Origin: Holophagales bacterium UBA5704
GTDB lineage: Bacteria > Acidobacteriota > Thermoanaerobaculia > Multivoradales > UBA5704
Direction: 5' to 3'
Length of the DNA stretch: 25,313 bases
Assembly: GCA_002420005.1 (NCBI GenBank)
Contig: DIHE01000016.1
Span: 1,349 to 26,661, forward strand
Below are positions 15,168 through 22,554 of the stretch, piece by piece (the stretch's first letter is position 1; each line of letters opens with the position of its first letter). Position numbers and translations under genes: made by a program. The notes below the pieces were generated by a model. That model worked only from the letters and a program-made list of their open reading frames with translations, did no database searches and was not told where the DNA came from.

Positions 15168-15827
15168 ATGCCGACACAGACCTTCATCGAATCCGAGGCT
15201 CTCCACGCCGAGCGCCGGGCGCTCTGCCGGGTGGTGGGGGAGCTGGCGGCGCAGGGGTGGTGCCAGGGGACGGGGGGCAACTTCAGCGTCACCCTGGACC
15301 GCGAGCCGTTGCGCCTGCTGATCACCCGTTCCGGCGTCCACAAGCGGCACCTCGCACCGGAGCACCTGATGGTCCTCGGTCCCGGCGGCCGGCCCGCCGA
15401 AGGGGAGACCGGGCGGCCGTCCGCCGAGGCTCTCCTCCATGTGGAGATCGTCGCGGCGACCGGGGCGGGCTCCGTGCTCCACGTCCATTCCGTGGCCAAC
15501 ACGCTCCTCGGCGAGCATTTCGCGGCGCACGGCGGCTTTCTGCTGCGCGGCTACGAGATGCTCAAGGGGCTGGAGGGAGTCACCACCCACGAGACCGACA
15601 TCTTCGTGCCGGTGCTCCGCAACTCGCAGGACATGCCGGCCCTGGCGGCCGAGGTGGCCGCCCTGCTCGGGGACCGGCCCGGGCTGCATGGCTTTCTCCT
15701 GGCCGGCCACGGCCTGTATGCTTGGGGTGCGAGCCTCGACCAGGCGCACCGCCACGTCGAGATCTTCGAGTTTCTTTTCGAATGCGCGGCTCGCAGGACG
15801 AGCTTCGAGCCCTTCACGGGCGTGTGA
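15168..15827 (+). CDS. mtnB: Methylthioribulose-1-phosphate dehydratase
   Basis: Class II aldolase-fold zinc enzyme, 219 aa, dehydrating 5-methylthioribulose-1-phosphate to the 2,3-diketo compound in methionine salvage. Motifs include QGTGGNFS (33-40), RSGVHKRHL, SAEALLHVEI, HVHS with zinc ligands H105 and H107, the KGLEGVTTHET segment and third histidine H181 in LAGHGLYAWG. These are MtnB features rather than those of fuculose aldolase, and the gene is followed by mtnD and mtnC, which settles the assignment. ATG at 15168; a purine-rich GGAGAGAGGGACG lies upstream but is somewhat far. A TATCCT box at 15125-15130 could be the -10. It is divergent from the sulfatase gene with 116 bp between. 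Confidence 0.93.
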   Translation: MPTQTFIESEALHAERRALCRVVGELAAQGWCQGTGGNFSVTLDREPLRLLITRSGVHKRHLAPEHLMVLGPGGRPAEGETGRPSAEALLHVEIVAATGAGSVLHVHSVANTLLGEHFAAHGGFLLRGYEMLKGLEGVTTHETDIFVPVLRNSQDMPALAAEVAALLGDRPGLHGFLLAGHGLYAWGASLDQAHRHVEIFEFLFECAARRTSFEPFTGV

Positions 15828-15854
15828 TTTCGTAGAAAGAAGGAGGTTTCCCGT

Positions 15855-16415
15855 ATGGCGACGGTGACTCTGCGCGACGAACAGCGGGTCCTGGCCGACG
15901 CGGCCGAGATCTCGGATTTCCTGGCTCCTTTCGGCATCTGGTACCGCCGTTTCGAAGGGACCGATGCGCTCCCTGAAAACCCCTCCGACCAGGAGATCCT
16001 GGACGCCTACGCCGAGCCCATCGAGCAGCTCAAGGCCGAGGGCGGTTATGTGACCGCCGACGTGATCAACGTGAAGCCGGAGACTCCGGGGCTCGATGCC
16101 ATGCTGAACAAGTTCAGCCGCGAGCATTATCACGACGAGGACGAGGTCCGCTTCATCGTCCACGGCCGCGGCCTGTTCCACATCCATCCTCCGGAAGGGC
16201 CGGTGTTCAGCATCGAGGTCGCCAAGGGGGACATGATCCGCGTGCCGCGCGGGACGCACCACTGGTTCGACCTCTGCGCGGATCGCACCATCCGTGCCGT
16301 CCGGCTGTTCCAGGACGTCTCCGGCTGGACGCCGCACTACACCGAGAGCGGGGTGGACGCCGGCTACCAGCCGCTCTGCTTCGGACCGTCCTACCTGCCG
16401 GCCGCGTCGCTGTGA
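15855..16415 (+). CDS. mtnD: Acireductone dioxygenase (cupin)
   Basis: Metal-dependent cupin of 186 aa that oxidises acireductone to the keto acid precursor of methionine and formate, the step following MtnC. The metal site is visible as EHYHDEDEVRF (H91, H93, E97) and H135 in RGTHHWFDL. Bound Fe2+ gives the salvage product, Ni2+ an off-pathway product; the sequence does not tell which metal is used. ATG at 15855 with AAGGAGG upstream. It begins 27 bp after mtnB and its stop overlaps the mtnC GTG start by four bases. Confidence 0.95.
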   Translation: MATVTLRDEQRVLADAAEISDFLAPFGIWYRRFEGTDALPENPSDQEILDAYAEPIEQLKAEGGYVTADVINVKPETPGLDAMLNKFSREHYHDEDEVRFIVHGRGLFHIHPPEGPVFSIEVAKGDMIRVPRGTHHWFDLCADRTIRAVRLFQDVSGWTPHYTESGVDAGYQPLCFGPSYLPAASL

Positions 16416-17110
16416 GCGGCCTCCCGGTGGGCGTCCGCGCGGTGTTGACCGACATCGAAGGGACCACGACGCCGCTCTCCTTCGTCCACGACGTGCTCTT
16501 CCCCTATGCCCGTCGGCGCCTCGACGCCGCCTGCGCTTCCGGGGAGGAGCGCTTCGCCGAGGCGCTCGGCCTGCTCCGCGCGGAGCACCAGCTGGAAAAG
16601 GGCGACCTCGCCGGTTTCGGGGACGGCGCTCCCTATGCCCATGCCTTGATGGACCGCGACCGCAAGTCGACCGGGCTCAAGATGCTCCAGGGCCTCCTCT
16701 GGGAGGAGGGCTATCGCACCGGCGACCTGCAGGGGCAGGTCTACCCCGACGTGGCCGCTGCGCTGGCCGCCTGGAAGGAGCGGGGGATTCGGGTGCGCAT
16801 CTTCTCTTCGGGCAGCGTCCTCGCCCAGAAGCTCCTCTTCGGCTACAGCGACCAGGGGGATCTGCTGCCCTTCTTCGAGGGCTTCCACGACACCGCGACC
16901 GGCGCCAAGCAGAGCCCGGCCGCCTACCACGCCATCGCCGCCGCCTTCGACCTGCCGCCGCACGAGATCCTCTTCCTGAGCGACATCGTCGCCGAGCTCG
17001 ACGCCGCCCGCGAGGCCGGGATGCAGACCGGCCTCTTCGTGCGTCCCGGCAACCGCCCCGCCGATCCGGGGTCGCATGCGGTCTACCAGAGCTTCACGGA
17101 GCTTCTCTGA
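16412..17110 (+). CDS. mtnC: Enolase-phosphatase E1
   Basis: HAD-superfamily enzyme of 232 aa that enolises and dephosphorylates the MtnB product to acireductone, feeding MtnD. Motif I is VLTDIEGTTTPLSFV (D14, E16, the usual DIEGTT of MtnC), motif II is IFSSGSVLAQK, a lysine lies in KQSPAAY, and motif III is ILFLSDIVAELDAA. The GTG start at 16412 overlaps the mtnD stop in GTGA, so translation is coupled. The order mtnB-mtnD-mtnC covers three consecutive reactions of the pathway; mtnA and mtnK are not in the window. The next gene begins only 12 bp downstream although it is functionally unrelated. Confidence 0.95.
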   Translation: MSGLPVGVRAVLTDIEGTTTPLSFVHDVLFPYARRRLDAACASGEERFAEALGLLRAEHQLEKGDLAGFGDGAPYAHALMDRDRKSTGLKMLQGLLWEEGYRTGDLQGQVYPDVAAALAAWKERGIRVRIFSSGSVLAQKLLFGYSDQGDLLPFFEGFHDTATGAKQSPAAYHAIAAAFDLPPHEILFLSDIVAELDAAREAGMQTGLFVRPGNRPADPGSHAVYQSFTELL

Positions 17111-17122
17111 GGAGGGCGACAC

Positions 17123-18280
17123 GTGTGGTACAGGGTTGAGCTGAAAAACTTCCGGAGCATCGAGAGCGTCGCGGTCGATCTCGCTCCCTTCACCGTCCTC
17201 GTCGGGCCGAACGGCAGCGGGAAGTCGAATTTTGCCGATGCGCTTGTCTTCGTTCGCGAGGTGGCGACGGACGCGGCGACCGCGCTGCAGCGCCGGGGCG
17301 GCATCACCGGCGTCCGCCGCTGGAGCCGGACCAAACCCTATGACGTATCGCTCTCGCTCGCCGCCAGCCGGACCCGGGCCGGCCTGGAGTCCGATTTCTC
17401 CAAGCATCAGGTGAGCATCAAAAGCGGAAGGGAAGGAAGCTGGCAGTTCCACAAGGAGGTCTTCGAAGTCCGACGTGACGGTGCCTTGGAGTTGTCGATC
17501 CTTCGGGAGGGCCAGAAACTCAAGGTCGATCCGCCGCAAGATCTGTTCGGGCCGGAGGACCTGATCCCGACGACCAGCGTTGTGGTCTTCGCCCGCCACC
17601 TCATGGCCGCTCGCTCCGGCCCGGCTCTACCCAGAGTGCGCAGGCTTCGCCTCAGCCCGGAGCTGATGCGGGAACCGCAGGTGTCCAGCAACGAATTTCG
17701 CCTGGAAGAGTCGGGAAAGAATATCGCCGTCGCGTTGAGTCGTCTGCAAACGAGGCAGAAGCGCCGGCCCATCGTTGAGCCAATGGCCCAGATCATTCCC
17801 GGTCTGCTCGACATCTCCACGGTGCAGGTCGGCCGTTATCTCACCCTGCAATTCGTGCAGATGCAAAGAGGCCAGAAAGCAGAGCTCCTGGCCACCGAGA
17901 TGTCCGAGGGCGCCCTGCGTGCACTCGGGATCGTCGTTGCCGCCCATCAGATGGCGCGCGGTGAGCTGCTCATCGTGGAGGAGCCGGAGGTTCACATCCA
18001 CCCGGGTGCCGCCAACCTGATCTTCGAGATCCTGAAAGACGCGGCTGCGAAGGGCGCCGTCCTCGTCACCACCCATAGCCCGGAGCTTCTCGACGCCGCC
18101 CGCGACGAAGAGATCCTCGTCTGCGACTACCGCGACGGCGTGACGAGCCTCGGCCCTCTGGCCTCGGAGCAGAGAGAGCTGGTGCGCAGCGGGTTGTTCA
18201 AGGTCTCGGAGCTGATGCGTTCCGAGCCACTGAGGATTGAAGGCAGCCGACCCGCCACGATCGACCCGGGCACCCTGTGA
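17123..18280 (+). CDS. AAA_21/OLD-like ABC ATPase
   Basis: ATPase of 385 aa. MWYRVELKNFRSIESVAVDL leads into Walker A GPNGSGKSN (28-36). A variable middle region (about 60-255) follows, then a signature-like MSEGALRALGI (260-270), Walker B with LLIVEEPEVHIHP (282-294) and the histidine switch TTHSPELLD (H318). This is the SMC/RecF-like ABC ATPase seen in OLD nucleases and stand-alone conflict ATPases; no nuclease domain is fused. GTG start at 17123, with GAGGAGGG six bases upstream, 12 bp after mtnC. The stop TGA overlaps the next ATG by one base. The partner is a DUF4276 TOPRIM-like protein, so the two likely form a complex analogous to OLD or PARIS-type ATPase/TOPRIM pairs. An anti-phage role is inferred. 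Confidence 0.85.
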   Translation: MWYRVELKNFRSIESVAVDLAPFTVLVGPNGSGKSNFADALVFVREVATDAATALQRRGGITGVRRWSRTKPYDVSLSLAASRTRAGLESDFSKHQVSIKSGREGSWQFHKEVFEVRRDGALELSILREGQKLKVDPPQDLFGPEDLIPTTSVVVFARHLMAARSGPALPRVRRLRLSPELMREPQVSSNEFRLEESGKNIAVALSRLQTRQKRRPIVEPMAQIIPGLLDISTVQVGRYLTLQFVQMQRGQKAELLATEMSEGALRALGIVVAAHQMARGELLIVEEPEVHIHPGAANLIFEILKDAAAKGAVLVTTHSPELLDAARDEEILVCDYRDGVTSLGPLASEQRELVRSGLFKVSELMRSEPLRIEGSRPATIDPGTL

Positions 18281-18843
18281 TGAAGCGCTTGGTGTGTATT
18301 GTGGAAGGGAAGGGCGAGGTTGCGGCAATTCCCAATCTCTGCGCGCGCATTCTCAAGCACGTCGGTTCCACCGCCTGGGTGGTCGACCGCGATCCGATCC
18401 GGCAGTCGAGGAGCAGTCTGGTGGGCGACGGGCTTCGTCGTGCCCTGGAGCTGGCCGTGCGGCGGCCGGCCGATGCCGTCCTGGTGCTTTGCGACGCGGA
18501 CGACGACTGTGCCGCCACCTGGGGGCCGCAGGCCTCGACGCTGGTCTCCGAACGGATGGCGGGAGCCGGCGTCATGGCCGTACGGGAGTACGAGGGCTGG
18601 CTGCTGCACAACCAGGACCCCCTGGAGCTGAGCCGGCTGACGAAGAGGTCGCCGGAAGAGATCCGGGACGCCAAGGGGTATCTGGGTAAGCTTGTGCCCG
18701 GCTACAAACCGACGGCCCATCAACTGCAACAGACCCGGCTTCTGGACATCGAACGAGTGGCTTCAAGGTCTCAGAGCTTCTGCAAGCTGGTGCGCGCGAT
18801 CGCAGGTCTTTGTGGGGCATCGTACCAGCGTCCTTCGACCTGA
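18280..18843 (+). CDS. DUF4276 (TOPRIM-like) protein
   Basis: Protein of 187 aa. VEGKGEVAAIPNLCARIL at the N-terminus carries the TOPRIM-type glutamate (E9/E13). LVLCDADDDC (D72, D74-D76) gives the DxD-like acidic site. REYEGWLLHN (102-111) is a hallmark of DUF4276, as is the tail YKPTAHQLQQTRLLDI with SFCKLVRAI. Such proteins are found beside AAA/OLD-type ATPases and are thought to provide the nuclease-like centre. The ATG at 18280 shares its A with the ATPase stop; a GTG at 18277 would lie in the same frame. The set of acidic residues is intact, so activity is plausible. Exact function is not established. Confidence 0.85.
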   Translation: MKRLVCIVEGKGEVAAIPNLCARILKHVGSTAWVVDRDPIRQSRSSLVGDGLRRALELAVRRPADAVLVLCDADDDCAATWGPQASTLVSERMAGAGVMAVREYEGWLLHNQDPLELSRLTKRSPEEIRDAKGYLGKLVPGYKPTAHQLQQTRLLDIERVASRSQSFCKLVRAIAGLCGASYQRPST

Positions 18844-18858
18844 CCCGAGGAGAATCCC

Positions 18859-19659
18859 ATGCCGCCGAAAAGAACGAGCCTTGCGCTTCTGCTGCTCGCC
18901 TTCCTGACCCTGCCGGTGCCGTCCGCGGCCCTCGATCTCCAGGGCGTCCGGATGGTCGATCTGTCCTATCCCTTCGACGACAAGACCCTCTACTGGCCGA
19001 CGTCGACGACGTCGTTCCAGCTCGACCGGCTGGCCTACGGCAAGACCCCGGGTGGGTACTTCTATTCCTCCAATGCGATCAGCACACCGGAGCACGGCGG
19101 CACCCACCTGGATGCGCCGATCCATTTCGCCGAGGGAAAAAGGACGGCCGACCAGATTCCGCTGGAGCAGCTCATCGCCCCCGCGGTGGTCCTCGACGTG
19201 GCGGCGAAGGCGGCTGCCGATCCGGATTACCGATTGACGCTCGACGACGTGCGGGCCTGGGAGGCGGCGCATGGCGCCATTCCGGGTGGAGCGATCGTTC
19301 TCCTGCGCACCGGCTGGGGCGCGCGGTGGCCGGATCGCAAGCGGTACCTGGGCGATGACAAGCCGGGCGACGCCTCGAACCTCCACTTTCCGTCCTATGG
19401 CGCCGAGGCGGCCCGCTTGTTGGTCGAGGAGCGCAAGGTGGGCGTGCTCGGGGTGGACACCGCGAGCATCGATCATGGCCCGTCGAAGGACTTCATCGTG
19501 CACCAGATCGCCAACGGTGCGAACGTGCCCGGTCTCGAAAACGTCGCCCATCTGGAGGAGCTGCCTCCCACCGGCGCCTGGGTGATCGCCCTGCCGATGA
19601 AGATCGCGGGCGGCTCCGGCGGCCCGGTGCGTATCGTGGCTCTGGTGCCTCAACCGTGA
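18859..19659 (+). CDS. Exported cyclase-family protein (kynurenine formamidase-like)
   Basis: Metal-dependent hydrolase fold of 266 aa with a Sec signal peptide (SLALLLLAFLTLPVPSAA). The family motif HGGTHLDAPIHF (79-90; H79, H83, D85, H89) binds the metals of bacterial KynB-type formamidases and related cyclase-family enzymes. Later motifs include LLRTGWGARW, FPSYGAEAARLL, GVLGVDTASIDHG and VHQIANG. Export is unusual for tryptophan degradation, so a different ester or amide substrate outside the cytoplasm is more likely. ATG at 18859 with GAGGAG upstream, 15 bp after the DUF4276 gene. The stop overlaps the next GTG start. Confidence 0.88.
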   Translation: MPPKRTSLALLLLAFLTLPVPSAALDLQGVRMVDLSYPFDDKTLYWPTSTTSFQLDRLAYGKTPGGYFYSSNAISTPEHGGTHLDAPIHFAEGKRTADQIPLEQLIAPAVVLDVAAKAAADPDYRLTLDDVRAWEAAHGAIPGGAIVLLRTGWGARWPDRKRYLGDDKPGDASNLHFPSYGAEAARLLVEERKVGVLGVDTASIDHGPSKDFIVHQIANGANVPGLENVAHLEELPPTGAWVIALPMKIAGGSGGPVRIVALVPQP

Positions 19660-21122
19660 GGTGGCGCGCAGCTCTGCTGCTCGCCGGGTCTCTGTGGACC
19701 ACCGTGCCCGGTCTGGCGGAGGCGGGTGAAGCGGCGCCCCGCCTCGTCCTGACGCCCTGCCGCCTCCCCGGCGTTCCGGACATGGCCCGCTGCGGCACCT
19801 ACGAGGTTTTCGAGAACCGCGAAACCCGGGCCGGACGCAAGATCGCGCTCCGCGTGGCGGTCCTGCCGGCTCTGGGGCCGGAGCGGCTGCCGGATCCCAT
19901 CCTGTTCTTCGATGGCGGGCCGGGCGAGCCTTCGGTCTCCGATGCGGCGTGGCATGAGGAGACCCTCAAGCCGCTGCGCCGGCGGCGGGACATCGTGCTC
20001 ATCGATGCCCGGGGCACCGGCGGCTCGGGAGCGCTCGACTGTGCAGAGACGGCGGCGGCGAAGCTGCAGGGGTATCTGGACGACTTTCTTCCCCTCGACC
20101 AGGTGCGCGCCTGCCGGGAGCTTCTCCAGAGGCGGGCAGACCTGACCCAGTACACGACCGAGCGGATGGTGGACGACAAGGCCGAGGTGGCGGCGGCTCT
20201 GGGCTACGACGCCTTGAACCTGATGGGGACCTCCTATGGCACCCGCGCCGTCCTCGTCTTTCTCCGCCGCCATCCCGGGAAGGCCCGTACGGCGACGATC
20301 GTCGGCGTCCTGCCCACCGACGCCAGGGTGCCGCTGCCGGCGGCGCGCAACGCGCAAAGGGCGTTCGAGGCGCTCGTGGCCGCCTGTGAGCGCGAGGCCG
20401 CCTGCGCCTCCGGCTTCCCGGACCTGCGCGGTGATCTGGCCGAGGTATTGCGGCAGGTGGAGGAGAAGGCGGTGGAGGTCGCGGCCACCGATCCGGACAC
20501 CGAGCGGGAGGTGGCCTTGACGCTGACGCGGGAGGGTGTGGCGCAGACCGTGCGCTACCTGCTGTACGGAGATTTCGGTCTCGCCCGCCTCCCCTGGGTG
20601 CTCCACAGCGCGGCGCGCGGCGACTTTCGGCCGATGGGAGAGATGGCGCTCCTCTTCGGCGCGACGGCGACCGGCGGCTCCCGGGGCCTCTACCTCTCGG
20701 TGACCTGCGCCGAGGACGTGGCGTTCATCCGCCCGGAGGACATCCCCGCGGCGGCCGCCGGGACCTTCCTGGGAGACTTCCGCGTCCGCCGGCAGATCGA
20801 CGCCTGCAAGGAGTGGCCGGCGGCGCGGCTCGATCCGGCGTTTCGCCAGCACGTCGTGTCCGACGTGCCGGTCCTCGCCCTCGCCGGAGAGCATGACGTG
20901 ACCACGCCGCCGGAGGACGCCGCGCGGGTGGTCCGCCACCTGTCACGAGGCCGCCTGGTCGTCGTGCCCCACCGTTCGCACGGCGTCCTCGGTGGCGAGG
21001 GCACGGCCTGCGTGGTGGACGTGATCGATCAATTTCTCGCGGCCGGCTCGGCGGAGCGGCTGGACACCGCCTGCATCGAGCGGATACCGCCGGTGCCGTT
21101 CCTCACCGCACGAAGTCGATGA
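19656..21122 (+). CDS. Exported alpha/beta hydrolase, tripeptidyl-aminopeptidase-like
   Basis: Secreted serine hydrolase of 488 aa. A signal peptide (WRAALLLAGSLWTTVPGLAEA) precedes VLTPCRLPGV. Then come FFDGGPGEPS (oxyanion HGGPG-like), LIDARGTGGSG, nucleophile S193 in LMGTSYGTRAVL, D414 in LAGEHDVTTPP and H442 in HRSHGVL. The architecture with a C-terminal TAP-like segment (VLALAGEHDVTTPPEDAARV) matches secreted tripeptidyl or prolyl aminopeptidases. Several cysteines suggest disulfides. The GTG start at 19656 overlaps the previous stop in GTGA. Its 3' end overlaps the convergent ribonuclease gene by 20 bp. Confidence 0.87.
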   Translation: MRWRAALLLAGSLWTTVPGLAEAGEAAPRLVLTPCRLPGVPDMARCGTYEVFENRETRAGRKIALRVAVLPALGPERLPDPILFFDGGPGEPSVSDAAWHEETLKPLRRRRDIVLIDARGTGGSGALDCAETAAAKLQGYLDDFLPLDQVRACRELLQRRADLTQYTTERMVDDKAEVAAALGYDALNLMGTSYGTRAVLVFLRRHPGKARTATIVGVLPTDARVPLPAARNAQRAFEALVAACEREAACASGFPDLRGDLAEVLRQVEEKAVEVAATDPDTEREVALTLTREGVAQTVRYLLYGDFGLARLPWVLHSAARGDFRPMGEMALLFGATATGGSRGLYLSVTCAEDVAFIRPEDIPAAAAGTFLGDFRVRRQIDACKEWPAARLDPAFRQHVVSDVPVLALAGEHDVTTPPEDAARVVRHLSRGRLVVVPHRSHGVLGGEGTACVVDVIDQFLAAGSAERLDTACIERIPPVPFLTARSR

Positions 21123-22545
21123 ACCCCCGCCCGATGTCCACGCTGTCGAGGCGCACGCGCACGCGGTCTCCCACGTCGAGCCCGTGGAAGCCGCGCTCGA
21201 GGCGGCCTTCGACGGAGGGGTGGAAGATGCGCACCCAGGTGCCTTTGTCCGAGGCGCCGGTGACGACGCCTTCGAACCAGTCGCCGCGGCGCGACTGGAG
21301 GAGCATCGCCGCGGCGGATTTGCGGACCAGCCGTTCGACCTTGTTCGCTTCGTCTTCCCGCTTGGTGCAGTGCCGGGCGATCTCTTCCAGCTCGGCGGGA
21401 TCGTAGGGCGAGGGCCGGCCGGCGAGGGCGGCTTTGAGGAGACGCTGCATCACGAGGTCGGGGTAGCGCCGGTTCGGGGCGGTCGAATGGGTGTAGTCGG
21501 ACGCGGCGAGGCCGAAGTGCCCGGGGGCCGGGCGGCCGGGGACGTCCACCGTGTATTCACCGGAGCCGAGGAGCTTGACCACGGAGAGTGAAAGCTCCGG
21601 GAAGCCCTTCGGATCGGCGGCGCGGCGCTTCTCCAGGAAGGCGTTGAGCGCCGCCGGGCTGGGCTCGGCCGGGAGCTTCTCGCCCGCGGCGGCGGCGAGG
21701 TCCACGATGCGCGGCCAGCGCGCGGGGGATTGCACCATGCGCCGCAGGGACGGCAGGCCGCGCTCTTCGAGGAAGGTGGCGGTGACGCCGTTGGTGGCGA
21801 TCATCACGTCTTCGATGAGCTCCTTGGCGCGGTCCTTCTCGTCTTCGGCGAGGTCGGTCAAGACGCCGTCCTGGAAGACCGGGCGGGACTCGATCGTCTC
21901 CAGGTGGAGCGCGCCGCGCTCGTGGCGGTGCTTGCGCAGGCGGGTGGTCACCGCGTCGTGCAGCCGCAGCTGCTCGCCGATGCGGCCGCCCGGCATCTCG
22001 CCCGAGCCCTCCAGCCAGGCACCCACCACGCGGTAGACGAGCCGCTGCTGGTTGCGCACCCAGGCGCGCAGGATCTGGGACTCCTTGATCAGGCCGTTTT
22101 CGTCGACCGTCATGTCCACCACCACGGCGAGACGGTCTTCGCCTTCGTGGAGGGAGGTCAGACCCTCGGACAGCTCCGGTGGGAGCATGGGGAAGGTCCC
22201 GGCGGCGGTGTAGATCGAGGTCGTGTTGTGCCAGGCCCGCCGGTCGATCGAGGTGTCCGGCCGGACCAGCGCGGAGACGTCGGCGATCGCCACCCGCAGG
22301 CGGACGTCGCCGTCGCGCTCGCCCTCGGCCACCGAGAGCTGGTCCAGATCGCGGGTGTCCGCGTTGTCGATCGAGAACCAGAAGAGGTCGCGCAAGTCGG
22401 TGACGTAGGCTCCGTCTTCGTCTTCGGCGTTGCCGGGGAAGCCCTGGACGATCCGCCGCACCTCCTCGCGCGCCTTGGCGGGGAAGTCGGGCTCGAAGTC
22501 GCGGGCGATCAGGGCGCGGCGGGCGATGGTGTCGAGGTCGGCCAT
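21103..22545 (-). CDS. RNB-domain ribonuclease (RNase II-like, short form)
   Basis: Predicted 3'-5' exoribonuclease of 480 aa. The RNB domain starts almost at once: YVTDLRDLFWFSIDNADTRDLDQ holds active-site aspartates D60, D66 and D68. The fourth aspartate of the E. coli RNase II motif (DxDD) is Q69 here. Further RNB motifs are VAIADVSALVRP, FPMLPPELSEGL, LAEDEKDRAKELIEDVMIA and ASDYTHSTAPNRRYPDL. The C-terminus (WFEGVVTGASDKGTWVRI, LDVGDRVRVRL) is an S1-like RNA-binding domain. The two N-terminal cold-shock domains of RNase II/R are absent. ATG at 22545; its AAGGAG site overlaps the TAA stop of the upstream secreted-protein gene. Confidence 0.88.
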   Translation of the reverse strand: MADLDTIARRALIARDFEPDFPAKAREEVRRIVQGFPGNAEDEDGAYVTDLRDLFWFSIDNADTRDLDQLSVAEGERDGDVRLRVAIADVSALVRPDTSIDRRAWHNTTSIYTAAGTFPMLPPELSEGLTSLHEGEDRLAVVVDMTVDENGLIKESQILRAWVRNQQRLVYRVVGAWLEGSGEMPGGRIGEQLRLHDAVTTRLRKHRHERGALHLETIESRPVFQDGVLTDLAEDEKDRAKELIEDVMIATNGVTATFLEERGLPSLRRMVQSPARWPRIVDLAAAAGEKLPAEPSPAALNAFLEKRRAADPKGFPELSLSVVKLLGSGEYTVDVPGRPAPGHFGLAASDYTHSTAPNRRYPDLVMQRLLKAALAGRPSPYDPAELEEIARHCTKREDEANKVERLVRKSAAAMLLQSRRGDWFEGVVTGASDKGTWVRIFHPSVEGRLERGFHGLDVGDRVRVRLDSVDIGRGFIDFVR

Positions 22546-22554
22546 GGAGTCTCC

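Noticed and set aside
15052..15177. Upstream extension of the sulfatase to 15177
   Set aside because: The added 42 residues lack signal-peptide character and would bury the Sec signal that starts at the ATG at 15051.
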